A DNA stretch of 39,871 nt. It comes from Amanita rubescens (lineage: Eukaryota > Basidiomycota > Agaricomycetes > Agaricales > Amanitaceae). A program made the translations under genes and the position numbers. The notes under the pieces are model-generated. The model worked only from the letters and a program-made list of their open reading frames with translations. It was not told the DNA's origin and did not search any database. Shown in pieces: positions 10,569-23,831 of the stretch; the stretch's first letter is position 1; each line of letters opens with the position of its first letter. The DNA lies in NCBI GenBank assembly GCA_015039365.1, contig WION01000484.1:1-39871 (forward strand), given 5' to 3'.

Positions 10569-11708
10569 ATGTTCTTCATTGCTAATTCTATCCATGAAAG
10601 CAGGATGGAAAGCCTATATGCTGATTTGCATGTCTGCCTCAACGATCCAACGACGTGTATGAAGTTACTCCGCAGTCCTCCAGTTGAGGCTCAGGGCATC
10701 CTTATCACGTTTGATCCAGCATTGCCCTATTCTCTTCAGGACGCTGAGGAGATGACCCTTCGACTCCTCAAATCCTTCTCGTCCTGCAGGCAATTGACGA
10801 GCCTCGCTATTCCCAGAATCTCTCCCGTTCACGCACCAATCATCGCAAATTACTCCGCCCTCACGCGCCTGTCAATCGGCAAGGTCAACCTCTTTGTCGC
10901 CGTACACGTCCTCACCATGTGCACCTCACTTCAGAACATTGAATTCAAAATGATAACATATAGCACAAAGCAATCCATGCCACCGCTCCTCTATGACCGG
11001 CAACAACTAAAAGCCATGAAAAGTATCAAGATACGCGATGCACAATGTCACTTCATGGACCTACTACACCACTTTGCATGTCCCCGTCTTGAGGTCTTGG
11101 ACGTGACCAACAATCGGATACAATGTTCAGTGGGCGAGCAGCTACGGTGGTTCTTGTCATGCGAAACTGCTTTCACCGACTTCCTGCTCCACTCCACGAC
11201 TAATTTGAAAGAGCTGTCCGTCTTTGACGATAACGAAAGCGACCCTTTGGACGTCGGGCTTGCCGAGACATTGCACTACGTCTACAACCAAATCCTTCGC
11301 CACCCCTGTGTTCTGCAAAAGGTTTGCATCCCAAGGTTAACAGAGATGCCGTTCAAGCACAGCGGATTCAAGTTCCTACACGATTTGCGTGATGCGATTT
11401 CCTTGCTTTCTCAGGAATTGCCTGTGGACCGTATTATGGACCCGCCTCCACCTGCTCCTGGTGTCCTACGAGCGTACATTCATGATGCAGTCAGGGGTGT
11501 AGCGTGTCCTCGTCCGAGAGAGGGACATGTGCCGTTGGCGATAGACCACTCGACCAATATTATGCCAAAAGGTTACGTGTTTGCCTGTGACGACTGCCCG
11601 CAGAAGACGCGGAACGAGAAGAGCATACTAGCCATTAGAATGTTCGCCGAGCTTGCTGATTTTCATTATGATATCCGTATTGGCGATAGGATAGTTTTGA
11701 ACTGTTGA
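10569..11708 (+). CDS. LRR-like hypothetical protein (379 aa), F-box-protein style
   Basis: A single uninterrupted frame of 380 codons ending TGA at 11706-11708. Residues 80-260 contain spaced leucine-rich strands such as LTSLAIPRI, LTRLSIGKV, LEVLDVTNN and LKELSVFDD, typical of the C-terminal part of basidiomycete F-box/LRR proteins. No F-box motif is visible at the N-terminus, so either the F-box exon is missing or upstream, or this is an LRR-only orphan. The C-terminal 100 residues are not recognised; they include a PPPPAPG linker and a CDDCPQK motif. A second Met at 10605 is an alternative start, reached either directly or by splicing to the AG at 10602-10603. It probably mediates protein recognition. 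No enzymatic motif was seen. Confidence 0.65.
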   Translation: MFFIANSIHESRMESLYADLHVCLNDPTTCMKLLRSPPVEAQGILITFDPALPYSLQDAEEMTLRLLKSFSSCRQLTSLAIPRISPVHAPIIANYSALTRLSIGKVNLFVAVHVLTMCTSLQNIEFKMITYSTKQSMPPLLYDRQQLKAMKSIKIRDAQCHFMDLLHHFACPRLEVLDVTNNRIQCSVGEQLRWFLSCETAFTDFLLHSTTNLKELSVFDDNESDPLDVGLAETLHYVYNQILRHPCVLQKVCIPRLTEMPFKHSGFKFLHDLRDAISLLSQELPVDRIMDPPPPAPGVLRAYIHDAVRGVACPRPREGHVPLAIDHSTNIMPKGYVFACDDCPQKTRNEKSILAIRMFAELADFHYDIRIGDRIVLNC

Positions 11709-12936
11709 ATCTTGGCAACCAGAGATTGTACGGTTAATGTTCACGATGATAGTATTCTGTTAATAATGTTATATTCCAAACATGCTGACGTGGCATTGTC
11801 GCGTCATCGATTATCAGTAATATATTACACTCTTGGTTGAGTAAAGTTCCATTCATCATCTATCGCGTCGATGGGGGAGAACATTTGTCCGACAAGGCCA
11901 GAGAGACCCAGATGTGGGTCGTATCGATCGCAATTATGTGATCAAGGCGGGTTTGGTGACAAGAAGCTCTGGGGTGACGCAGATCCTCGTCCAGAGTTGG
12001 GCCACCTTTCGCCAGTGTTTGGATACGGTGGAGGGGACGAGGGGCGTCTTGACGGTGACCGAGCAAAAGGGAGCAGCTGGAGCGTCTGGCTGAGACTACC
12101 GGGGATCATCCACCCTTTGCAATTGACATATGCAGTAATATATTGACGAGGACAGGTTTCCATTGACGTCGGTCTCTTTTCGCCTGCCATTCTGTTTGGC
12201 GAGAAATCAAAATGCAAAATGGAGTCTCTGTTGATATGTCAGTGAGAAACAGAAGAAATAATCAAGATGATACTTATCTCGTTTCCCACAGCCGCGGTGG
12301 TAAGTGCGAGTCCCGCGGACTTTCCATGCGTATTGGGATAAAAGTGGTGATGGCGAGAACAATAATGAGCGACCAAGCGAACGAAGCGACGCGGCAACTG
12401 TGACTCAGGCGGGTACGCGTCACACGTGGGCGCGTACCGTGACATACCCGTACCCATCGTACCCGCATACCCGCGGGTTATCCTTAGCGAACACTAACTC
12501 AGGGGCGAAATCTGAACTTCCTTTCGAATCGGCCTACGCGACAACACAGCATTAGACACCAGCTCTCTCTATTCGGAAACTTTAAACGATAGTTTGGCTA
12601 GCTCATCGCAACCAACAACCTCGGTATCAAGAACATCAGTTTCTGGACGCCGATTTCAACGCACTGATGTCGGACTACCTCAAGGAGACGTATCCTCCCA
12701 AGTAACTCCATACTAACGCGTAAGTGTACCGTCTTTGGGTGTTCGAGTGGCGCCGCTTTACAAATCATTGATCAGGTCTGATATGACGCTTACAGGTCGA
12801 TGCACGGCGTCATATCGGTATTACTGATCATCCCATTTCGTCACATATTTCACAGGCCATAGAGTGCTTATAATCGGAGACGACGGGCTGAACAGCATCA
12901 TCTCCGACTCGGTCTTTTGAATCTCTCTGCAGAAAA
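11709..12936. other. Intergenic; no convincing gene
   Basis: Several overlapping open frames on both strands have no recognisable content. A short segment at 12640-12705 reads like a protein C-terminus (ADFNALMSDYLKETYPPK then TAA) but cannot be extended upstream. It may be a gene remnant or chance. Confidence 0.4.
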
Positions 12937-14385
<1,449 letters not shown>

Positions 14386-14473
14386 CCAGCTCGATGCCGC
14401 GCATTTATACGGCGCCGGTAATAAGGACTTGTATACCGGATACACAGACTACCCAGAGGCTAAATACGATTAG

Positions 14474-15380
14474 ACTAGATATAGAGTAATATCGATGTAT
14501 GTGTACGATTAGAATACTGTCTTTGACGAACGTTTTATACCACTAGAAAAACTCCCACCGTGAATGAAGAAAAGTTACATGTAAATACCTTTAATTAGCG
14601 CGATCGGTTATTTGCTGAGGGATTAAGCTCAGTAAGACAACGAGCCTCCGGTTCTGCCAGTATTACTGCTTATTTCCCTACACTCATAGTATAATTTACC
14701 TTGTTACCTTGCGCAGCAAGGTCACTCGCAAAGTAAAATAATAAAAAACGTGGGAAACATGCAGAGATAAGATAAGATGATCCGTTTTTCCTCTTCATCC
14801 CTCCTCTACTCGGAACATATTAACGAAAATGTGTAGATTTATACTAGATTTAAACAGATTTATATAAAGAAATCGGGCGCAAGGTTCGTCTCGGCGCTCC
14901 AGCGACGCTCGCTCTCGTACTGATTTGCCGTAACGGTATTGTGTCATGTTTGGTCCATCCTGACTCGGACTCGGACAACTGCCAGCAAATCCAAAAGGTT
15001 ACTACGTGTATTTCAATAGACTCGGACTATGTGGCGCCGAGTTTGACATGCCTGGTTCTAGTTTGCAGCGAATCGGCTAGTAGACGGAAAGCCAGCACGA
15101 CGACGACAAGCTCTGGCGAATTGTCATCAGACACACTTCAGGTCAGCGCTCATTAACATTCGTCAATCAATCAACCGTTTTTTAACGGTATGTTTTGAAT
15201 GCTCTTCATGATGGCGCATGTTTTTTAAAGCCTCGGGACTGCAGTTTGCGATGCGGAAGAGTCAAAGGGTCTCTGCTATATGGGAATATACCTCGTCCAT
15301 TCGGCGTCACATCGGTCTTTGATGTGCTTGATTCATATATAATGAAGGTTGTGGAAGAATGTTGAGTAGAAGTCTTCGCT
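14474..15380. other. Intergenic; nothing identified
   Basis: AT-rich flanks with a TATATAA at 15336-15342 just upstream of the esterase start. Open frames at 14941-15156 have no recognisable product. Confidence 0.5.
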
Positions 15381-17749
15381 ATGAAGCTTCAAGTTCTTGT
15401 CGCGCTTGCGCTTCACGTATATCTCACCTGCGCTGCTCCAGTCATCGACAAAGGTCACCTTGGACAAGGGTACTTTTGTAGGCACAACGGATGGGAGAGT
15501 GAACAAATATCTGGGCATCCCCTACGCACAACCGCCGTAAGTTAAATGCGCCTCATCTGTCTCGTATATTGGTGCCTGATGCTAGGATAGTGTCGGCAAC
15601 TTGCGTTATCGTCTTCCAGAGTCATACGGCTCCTACAAGCGGTCACTATGATGCCTACGAAGTTTGGCCCGTCATGTACCCAGGTGGCCCGGAAATTTCC
15701 CCATGTGCCCGGTGTCTCGCCAGAGATATTGGATTACTTGAACAACACTCTTTATCAAGTTTCTAAGCCAGACAGTGAAGACTGTAATTATCCAAGCCTA
15801 CTCTTCTACAATTGATTAAAATCCCTTTAACAGGCCTTACGATCAATGTGCTGACTCCTGTTGTCTCTGGCAACGAAAAGTTACCCGTCGTTGTGGTTCG
15901 TGTCAATTCACGGCTTTATTCTATACGAACTCCTCTAACTTTTTTTTCCTTGCAGTGGTTCCATGGAGGTGACCCGCGTTTATGCATTGATTGAATGTGT
16001 ATCGAAGTAACATCTCTTTTAGGTTTCTTCCAATTTAGCGGCAGCTCAACGTGAGTGTTCAGAATTTCACGAAGCAAAGTGACGTGCTAAGCGTGTTGAT
16101 AGTTATGATGGCTCCAACATCATCACTCGTTCAGTAGCTCTCAACCAACCCATAATCTATGTCAGCATGAACTATCGGTAGGTCATTTTGGATCTTTCAG
16201 TCATACGTATTGAATCTTATTGCTAGTATTGGCGGTACGTGTTGGTATGACTGGGCGTGAAGGTGGCCTAACGCAAGATAAGGCTTTGGTTTCATGGGCG
16301 GCGATGTCTTCAGGAATGCTGGCATAGGAAACCTTGGTCTTTACGATCGTAAGTCTTGTCGCGGGCGCTCCGTTCGTTTCTCTAATATTGAGTGATAAGA
16401 ACGTTTGGCCCTTCGGTGGGTCAACAAGTACATCTCGTCGTTCGGAGGAGATCCCACCAAAGTCACAATGTGGGTTCAACGTTCAATTAGCTTTCTACTT
16501 GGCTAAAGTTTCTCCTTACAGTTGGGGTCAAAACTCTGGCGCGTATTCCGTCGGTTCTCAAATGATCACAAACGGTGGCAACACCGAAGGCTTGTTCCAC
16601 GCCGCTTTCATGCAATCTGGTGCACCCAGTCCGTTCGGTTATATGGACAACGTTCATGGCCAGCGTTACTGGAATGCTATTTCGAGTGAACTTTGCCCGA
16701 CGGAAGTGGATAAGGTTGAGTGCATGAGGCAGGTGCCTTACGAAAAGCTGAGGGCTGCTATCGATGGCCAGCCCAATGTCTTCTCCTGGGAGGTACGCTT
16801 TGGTTGATTTTTTGACTTGCACGGAATGTGACGCATCTCTCAGTCGGTCATCCCAGCTTGGTGGCCACGATCCGATGGTATTTTCCTCACGAATACTGCT
16901 CAGGAGTTGGTGGCACTGGACCACGTTGCGCCAATCCCTCTTGTCATAGGTGCGACCCTAATTTTCTGTATCGTTTCATTCTGACTATTTTTAGGTAACG
17001 TTGACGATGAGTCAACGCTATTCTCCTTTTCAAACTTAAACATTACGTATGGCACCTGTCTTTTGAGTCTGTTAATGTTATCATTCTCACGCATCGAATT
17101 ACAGCACTACTCAACTGCTCGGCAACTATGCCCACAGCAACATGTTCCCCTATATTCAACCCCAGGAACTCTCCATGCTTCTCGGTGCTCATCAACCAGC
17201 CCCAAGTGCCGGTTCGCCATTTGACACCGGTGATGCCAATGCCGACCTGGGTCCAGAATACAAACGTCAGTCAGCCGCCAAGGGTGACTTGGTTTGGCAA
17301 GCTCCTCGTCGTTCCTTCATCCAGCAAGTCTATAACAAGCAACCATGCTGGTCATTCCGTAAGTATTTTCACGTGATTCGGATCGATCATTAATCTTTGG
17401 TGTCTTTAGTTAGCAAGCGCTACAAGCAGACGCCTTACCTTGGATCGGTAAGCGATAGATATTCACAAACCAAACCAAGATACTAACGCACATGGTACCG
17501 TAGTTCCAAGGGTCCGATGTCCTCATGATCTACGACAAAGGTGATCTTCAGGACTATCTAATCAACTTTGTCAACAAGCAAGACCCGAACGGCCAGAACC
17601 TATACGAGTGGCCGAAATACGATATCGACAACGTTGCATTGCTGACGCTCTATGACAACCCAGATGTTCCGGTCAATATCACTACCGATGATTATAGGAA
17701 CGCCACCATCCAGGTGGATGTTTATCTTGCTCTCAAATACCCTTTGTAA
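15381..17749 (+). pseudogene. Decayed secreted type-B carboxylesterase/lipase
   Basis: The spliced segments follow the fungal type-B carboxylesterase order. A signal peptide MKLQVLVALALHVYLTCAAP comes first, then VTLDKGTF, YLGIPYAQPP, VGNLRYRLPESYGSYK, LTINVLTPV, WFHGG, DGSNIITRSV, GFMGGDVFRNAGIGNLGLYD, VNKYISSFGGDPTKVT, NVDDESTLFSF and a C-terminal LYDNPDVPVN region ending TAA at 17749. Breaks: a one-base shift between the signal peptide and VTLDKG (about 15447), and another near 15640 before KFGPSCTQVARKFPHVPG. The nucleophile elbow, normally GESAG, reads GQNSG, so the catalytic Ser is Asn. The catalytic-His motif, normally FHGSD, reads FQGSD. Only the acidic residue region (DDEST) is kept. 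This is probably a dead secreted esterase, or an esterase-fold protein that lost catalysis if the shifts are assembly errors. Confidence 0.75.
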
Positions 17750-18228
17750 TTTTTATCTACGAGCGAAAAATACACTTTCTTGCATCGCTGAGATATATAT
17801 TTTCTGGGACATTTATATATCGTTGGCGTTCAGTCCTATCAGTATCTAATCCATTAAGTCATTTAGCGTGGCTTGCTGCCCTGGTCGTTTTAGTCGAGAG
17901 ATGACTTGTGCTGAGTGTTAGGAATGGTCACATTTGCGGTAAGAGGTATACTACCCACCATTCCATGACGCGATCAAGGATAGGGTGTATCAACCAGATT
18001 CACGCAGATTGTACTTTTGCTACGCGCGCAATTCTAAGTACTGGCCCTGCTACATTTATTCTAAAGCAGAAAAACGTAGTTTGCGACAGAAGAGCCTGCA
18101 AAACGGTAAATTTCCAGCTCGTTCCCCACCCGGACCATTTCTCACTGGGGTCACCGTGATGGCGGCCGATAAGGTTTTCAAGTCCGACTAATGACTCTGA
18201 GCGCTCGCGACGATGTTACTGGAACTAC
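17750..18228. other. Intergenic; nothing identified
   Basis: 3' flank of the esterase and upstream region of the F-box gene. No supportable feature. Confidence 0.5.
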
Positions 18229-20115
18229 GTGGTTCGTCCGCACGCCTGTTTTCCTTTATGTCTTTTAATCTATCGCATAAGCAACCCCACTACATCACTT
18301 CCACTCCCCGGCGATTTGCTCGAACAAATTTTCATGCATCTAGACGCACAAGATCTCAGAAAGTGCCTGCCGGTATCAAAGCAAATCAACAATTTCATAC
18401 ATTCCTCGGTGATCCTTCGGTATCGATTAGCCTGTCATGCGGCGGGCGTCGTTGACAACACGTATTGCACGCTCTCATTCGCGGCACGCTACGAGGCTCT
18501 GATGAAGCGAGAAAAGGCATGGTGCAGGTTTCAGCCAGCCTTTATAAAGACATTTGATGATGTGCATAACCGATTTCCCTTGTGGGACTTGACATCGGGC
18601 GTCTATCTGTATTGCCCTGTCTTGGCCCGTAGCCTGCACTATTGCTTCCTTCCATCCACACCCGACGATGTTCTACGATGGACAGCCGTACCCAATCATA
18701 CTCCAATAGTCGGGTTGACCTGGAATCGTCCACGTGCAGATATTATCCGTGAGGTGGGCGTGGCCATTGACGATCATGATCTCGTGGTCAACGTCATCTC
18801 GTGCGTTCGTCTAAAACCTATTTTATGAATGACACTCTCACTTTAAACACCAGGTCGACGCATCTCGATCAAGAAGGCACCATGCCATGGTGTTCAATAT
18901 ACATGACTCTTCTTCAATTCTCCACTGGAGAACACCATCCGTTGGCACATTGTCCACGAATCGATATACAAGACTACTACGAACTAAATCAGATCATTAC
19001 GTTGGAAATCGCCGGCGACAACCTTGCTCTCCTAGTCGGGACTCGCGGGGGGGATCAACTATATATCTTCGACTGGAAGACGGGCCATAAGAGATTGGTA
19101 AGTAGCTACCCTAATCCATTTTCTTTCCTAAACATTTGTCATTTTTGCGTTAGAAACATCGAACTTGGGAGAGGGCCTACTTTTTTCTTGCTTTTGTATC
19201 ACCCGAAATTCTTCTGATACCCAACGATATCCGGGCCAACATGAAGTTTGGGAGATCCCCAAGGAAGCAGATGGCGTTCCATATCAAGTGTTAAGTCTTC
19301 GTTTTCCTGCTTTATCCAAGGAATATTCTATCAGTGGATTTTATTGCAGTGGTCGACCTGGCCCACATAACGTTCTACGCACTTCACCTAAACCATTCCA
19401 CACTTCTGTAGACGAAACCACGATCATGATCAGGGTTGTTATTAGTACCGCCCTTTCCCCAAACGAAACCAACCGAACATTCGTTCTTTTCATCCGCCGC
19501 CGATCTCTTCTAGAAACCATTACGAACCTCAGACGGACAGGTGTCCCTCCCCCATTCAATGTTCGAGCTCATTCCAATAACGAGGTGGTCATGTATGACG
19601 ACTCTGGAATGCCATACTCTTTCTCCACTATCACGGACTTTGAGGCACCCTCCGGAAAGGTGTATACCGTGAAGTCAATTCCTTGGTCTGAATGGGGACC
19701 ACCTATCTCAAGGTGGCTCGACGTCGGGGGCAAGGCTCGAACCTGGTACACCTCTTCCGCTGGGCAAAGATGGATGCGTCTTGAGCCCGTCGATGACGAC
19801 GAGAATGATGAAAGGTGCCGACTCAGCATAGTCGATTTCAACCCATATAACGTCTGGAATCCTCAAGATAATCTGCCAGGAGAGTTGGTTGTAGGACGGA
19901 AAGGAGACTACTTTGATCATGGTAATGTTTTTGCGGAGGTGATCGAGATGGGATTGGGCTGTACGATATACACAGCTCCCGAGGTGTATGATTATAATAG
20001 GTGGTTCATGGACGACGAGAGAGTGTTGGGTTTTAAGGTATTTGCAAGGCATGGCTTTACGTCGTATAACTTACGGTTGGCAGTACGACTGGGACTCGGA
20101 GAACGGAGGGGTTGA
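18229..20115 (+). CDS. F-box domain protein, three exons, one frameshift in exon 3
   Basis: Exon 1 is 18229-18800, exon 2 is 18854-19097 and exon 3 starts at 19154. Residues about 25-60 form an F-box: LPGDLLEQIFMHLDAQDLRK followed by LPVSKQINNFI. The rest resembles the long beta-rich C-terminal regions of agaricomycete F-box proteins (LYIFDWKTGHKRL, FFLAFVSPEILLIPND, then GQHEVWEIPKE and onward). Exon 3 enters in one frame up to PNDIR (about 19235), but the long open remainder to TGA 20113-20115 is in another frame, so one base is missing or extra near 19240. If intact, it would act as the substrate-recognition subunit of an SCF ubiquitin ligase. The start at 18229 is a guess; the F-box begins about 26 codons later. 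Confidence 0.65.
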
Positions 20116-21042
20116 AGAGATAACTGTATTCCATTTTGGCTGAGAATTCGTCATGCTTACGCGTCCGCTCGTCCTTGGTACTCGTCAGAAATATATCACT
20201 TGCTGCCTCGACATCTACAACACCCTCAATCATGACAAATGTGGAATTAAGGTATTGACTTGTCACCGGCGGTGATGATGTTGGTTCAGTACAACTTCCC
20301 CATGGAAAAGACAAAACATCTTACTACTAGTACGTGGCATGTCTGGCAGTCATGTTTTTTCGCTTGGTTCTCTGGAGCGACGTTGTAGCTGCAAGTCTAC
20401 ACGCTTTATAAACCCATTCTACATAGCATTCTGAGTTTCCGCCACTTGTAGTACAGCAGTTCACGATTATGATTCTGCTGCGACGCCGAATGTGAAGTGT
20501 GAATTCTAAGAACAAATACGTGCTGCTCCAGGTTTGACTCGACATTACTACAGCGTACTATCACACAGTGCTGGCGAGAGGCACGCGAAGCACCAACAAG
20601 GTCCTGTAATGTGTCGGTGGCGAAAACTTATAAAGCGCGCCACTCGAGTTCGCTGTCCCGCATGCCTTCCGCGTCAATTGTTTGCGACCTGGACTCCGAA
20701 TCATTTTGATCGCCACTGACAACGCTGTTGTTCGTTTGACCGCCCAGTCAGCACATATTGTACAGCCACTGAAATGATGAGAAATTGTCGAGGACTCGGT
20801 CATGAGGATTTCTGGGGCCAGGAACTTTCCTTTGTACCGGGACGAAGCGATTATCTCGAAGGTGGTGCTGATCGTGGTTCCCAGAAATCCTGGTCAGCGT
20901 TGACGGGATATGGCAGTAGAGTAGGGTAGCGGAGAGGCGCTCGTGCCACTGGCGAAAGAGACATGAGCGGTAGCGGGGTAACGGAGCGAGACGACTCGAA
21001 TGTGATACCTGTAGCAAGGAAACGCGTTCCAAACAATGACAT
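20116..21042. other. No convincing gene
   Basis: Overlapping short frames only. The minus strand near 20850-21030 vaguely resembles the N-terminal region of F-box proteins but is too broken to call. Confidence 0.35.
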
Positions 21043-21720
21043 TTGCTGCTATCCCACTTTCTGCGTCATCGCTTTGGACAACCGTACCCGACTTTCTTCG
21101 AGCCCGGATCTGAGGGCGCGCTGCTTCACATGTGCATAAACCCCGTTACGGAATACATGTCAGAGGATCCTGCGATGTTCAAGTTCTTAGCAGTACATAA
21201 CACACAAATCCGTGTTAAAATTCGCCGCGAGTATAGCCTTCATAGCCGCGGGCGGTGTCATGTATGATCTCTTTCCAAACGTGAAAGCATTCCCAGCGCT
21301 CGAGATTTTGTCAGAGGGAGACGGATTAAATGTCGAGTCTTGAGAGCTGTCTGGCGCGACTGGAGTTGGTATTCGCAAACGCCTCTACCATAATAACGCT
21401 TATTCTCGACGGTTCACTCGAGGACGGGGATTGCTTACCCTGCGCTCATTGCGGCATTTCTCGATCGCACGCCATTGAGAAAACCCTTGACTCCGCCGAC
21501 AGCTTCGGGTATTGTCAAGGGACGGCCGGGGTTGGAGAATTCGCTGGACATTCGACTGCCGAGGCTGAAGCATCTGGCATGTGGTTGATTAGTCGACGGT
21601 GAGGTCTTTCCGGCACAGCCACCTAACTATAACCTCTAGAGTCGAGGCGAGTCCTTCTACGTATCCTGCCCAGTGAGCGTGAGCAAGAGTATGGAAGAGG
21701 AGCAAAGAACGCTGCGCAAG
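21043..21720 (+). pseudogene. Decayed F-box/LRR-type gene remnant
   Basis: Protein-like pieces follow in order in shifting frames: MYDLFPNVKAFPALEILSEG (21259-21320), LESCLARLELVFANASTI, LILDGSLEDGD, ALIAAFLDRTPLRKPLTPP, GRPGLENSLDIRLPRLKHL and RVLLRILPSEREQEYGRG. They read like the leucine-rich C-terminal part of basidiomycete F-box proteins. At least three frame changes and a stop at about 21590 break it. Its last part, from about 21640, is repeated at the left end of the second duplication block (about 30135), where it reads ALEHIPPTVREREENSMEE. Confidence 0.55.
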
Positions 21721-23009
21721 GAGCGTGACTTGGGACCTGGTAGGCTCTACTTTCCCTATTACTTCGTATCCGATTGGCTACGTCATACTGATAGGCATAC
21801 TAGTTGATGGACATTGAAGAGAGGACTCGACTCAAAGACGATGGTGGACACCAAGTGGATCGAACTCATTTACGACGCTTTGGCATCTGACTCGGGTGCT
21901 CGTGAGTCGCATTTTCACCATCAACCTGGGTAGCGCAAGGCATCGAATCCGCTACTTATTCACATTTTGGTGGTATGACACCGCATATAAGGCCAAAATC
22001 CCCTCTCTCTTTGTCTACTTGAAGGACAAGAATAATCCCAGTTTAAGAGAGAGCGTCGTCAGCTGATATAAATACCTGGTGAACTCCCAACCATGACGAG
22101 CAAGGACATGGCGTCTAAGGAATGAAAATCAGCAGATCTCAAGATAAAAGAGACCATTTTCTTCAATTCCCTCGGAGCGGAGGAGCACAAGCCGAAACGG
22201 ATGGGTTCAATTACTCCCGTTGCAGACAAGTTCGTCCTGATTTCCTCATTCTTCGAGCAGGGCTCGTTAACGTTCTTTATCCTATCGAGAAATGCCGCTA
22301 TGGACAAGCATAGACTCGTAGTGCTGGTGAATCTATGACTGAGTAACCGATAAATACCTCTCTTCCACATCGTCTCTAATCAACGCTTTCCAGACTTTGT
22401 TATGTGGGTTTTTCTCATCTCTCCCTTTATCATCACCAACTAACACCATGTCAGCTGTACTGTCTGCGTAATAAATGGAAATTTTCTTAATCACGCCATC
22501 TCTCGGTTTCTTTTTCGACCGTTTCGACCATTCGCCTATACATTCTTTTTCTTTTCGTGCTCACGTCCGTATTTATTGCAGTTAAAGTGAACACTTGAGG
22601 CAGGTACATGTCCTGTGCTCATCATATGCGGTGTGCAAGTCATCTGAGTTGTTGCTGCCATCGGCGGCGGCGGCGTTTGCAGCGTTGAATGAAGGTAGCG
22701 ATGAGAGCGAGAGTGCCAGCTTGACATTCACGGCGGTTCACGCCAGAATATAACAACAGGCCGGCACGGTTTGTCCGTCATAATCCTCGAGTCGCATGCT
22801 TCTGAGGTGTTCGTAAATGAATGTAGTGAATTTTGGTCCTAAACCGAAAACTTAACGAGCTCGTGCACAATCAACTGTCTCAAATTGTCCAATCCGGATA
22901 CACCGTACTACAGGAAACTAACAAATAGTCCAATCTGGATACACTGTCATACTACAGGGAAGACACAACAGAACAGAGCACAGAAAAACTTGTTCATGAC
23001 ACAACAATC

Positions 23010-23723
23010 TCAAAACTCGTCGTCGTCGCCCAGGCCTCGCCTCATGCAAAAGAACTGGAAACCAAGGTCACAAGTCTCACCATCTCGGAGACATATGTAG
23101 AGGTGATCTTCACGGCAATGTTCGAAGCGGTGCTCGAAGCGGTGTACCCTATGGCCGCAGAATTCGCGCGGCCTTCCATCGCATCTGCATCTGGACCTCA
23201 TGCACTACAACAACATTAAGGGACAAATCACGACAATAATTGATCTATTCTTACGTGTCTAGGATGGCCGTGTCCAGGAAAGCCAGGGGGGCCCGGGAAG
23301 CCGGGAGGGCCAGGGGGGCCGGGAGGGGGACTAGGTGGGCCTGGAGGGCCTGGAGGGCCGGGGTGGCCGGGACCAGGAGGGCCAGGTGGGCCGGGAGGGG
23401 GACTAGGGGGGCCAGGGGGGCCGGGAGGGGGACTAGGAGGGCCAGGAGGGCCAGGAGGGCCGGGGTGGCCGGGACCAGGTGGGCCAGGAGGGCCGGGGTG
23501 GCCGGGACCAGGTGGGCCAGGTGGGCCGGGACTAGGGGGGCCTGGAGGGCCTGGGTGGCCGGGTGGGCCAGGCGGGAGGGGTTCGCGGGCTGCAATGGGG
23601 CCGACGGCGGCGGCGACGCCGATGAGGGCAAGAGCAATGATGCTACTGAAAGCAGTGATCTAGGAAAATGCGTAAGTTGACCATTGTCATACAGGTTACA
23701 GTAAGAACCGTCCGTACCTTCAT
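23010..23723 (-). CDS. Secreted collagen-like protein with C-terminal 8-Cys domain (201 aa)
   Basis: Spliced minus-strand CDS: 23723-23718 (Met-Lys), 23659-23255 and 23204-23010, with introns of 58 and 50 nt. The signal peptide is MKITAFSSIIALALIGVAAA. Residues about 30-137 are collagen-like, nearly all Gly-Pro-Pro with GHPG, GPS and SPPP interruptions. After intron 2 comes a Cys domain: C-x4-C-x-C-x7-C-x13-C-x7-C-x6-C-x7-C, with CDGRP, FCGH, DHLY and TCDLG as fixed points. Relative to the sibling at 30863 it has a duplicated HRFE and a lost stop (TGA to CGA) that adds an acidic GLGDDDEF tail. It is likely an extracellular rod-plus-head protein. Prolyl hydroxylation and a true triple helix are unproven. 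The + strand frame over the same bases is an artefact of the GC pattern. Confidence 0.8.
23270..23590 (-). repeat. Collagen-like coding repeat, G-rich on the + strand
   Basis: A run of 9-bp Gly-Pro-Pro codon triplets with larger units of 36-60 bp (GGCCACCCCGGCCCTCC recurs). The + strand carries dense GGG runs separated by 1-7 bases, so G-quadruplex formation on the template strand of the gene is plausible. Confidence 0.8.
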
Positions 23724-23806
23724 TGTTATGTCGTGTGTAAGATGAGGATTCAAATTCGACACAGAGAGAAGAAATTTGTCTGCTGAGTGAAGCCGAACCG
23801 AGGCCT

Positions 23807-23831
23807 CTTTATACTTTTTTGACGACGTTAA
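23807..23831 (-). promoter_or_regulatory. Core promoter of the collagen-like gene
   Basis: The minus strand reads TAACGTCGTCAAAAAAG and then TATAAAGAGGCCTCGG, with the TATA box at 23813-23807, about 90 nt before the ATG. It matches the promoters at 7579-7603 and 35745-35766. Confidence 0.7.

Noticed and set aside
12593..12705. Possible protein C-terminus (ADFNALMSDYLKETYPPK, TAA)
   Set aside because: Cannot be extended upstream in frame or by splice sites; could be a remnant or chance.
23240..23680. Plus-strand frame rich in Gly/Ala/Arg/Trp
   Set aside because: Antisense of the collagen-like exon. The minus strand has a signal peptide, splice sites and a conserved Cys domain.
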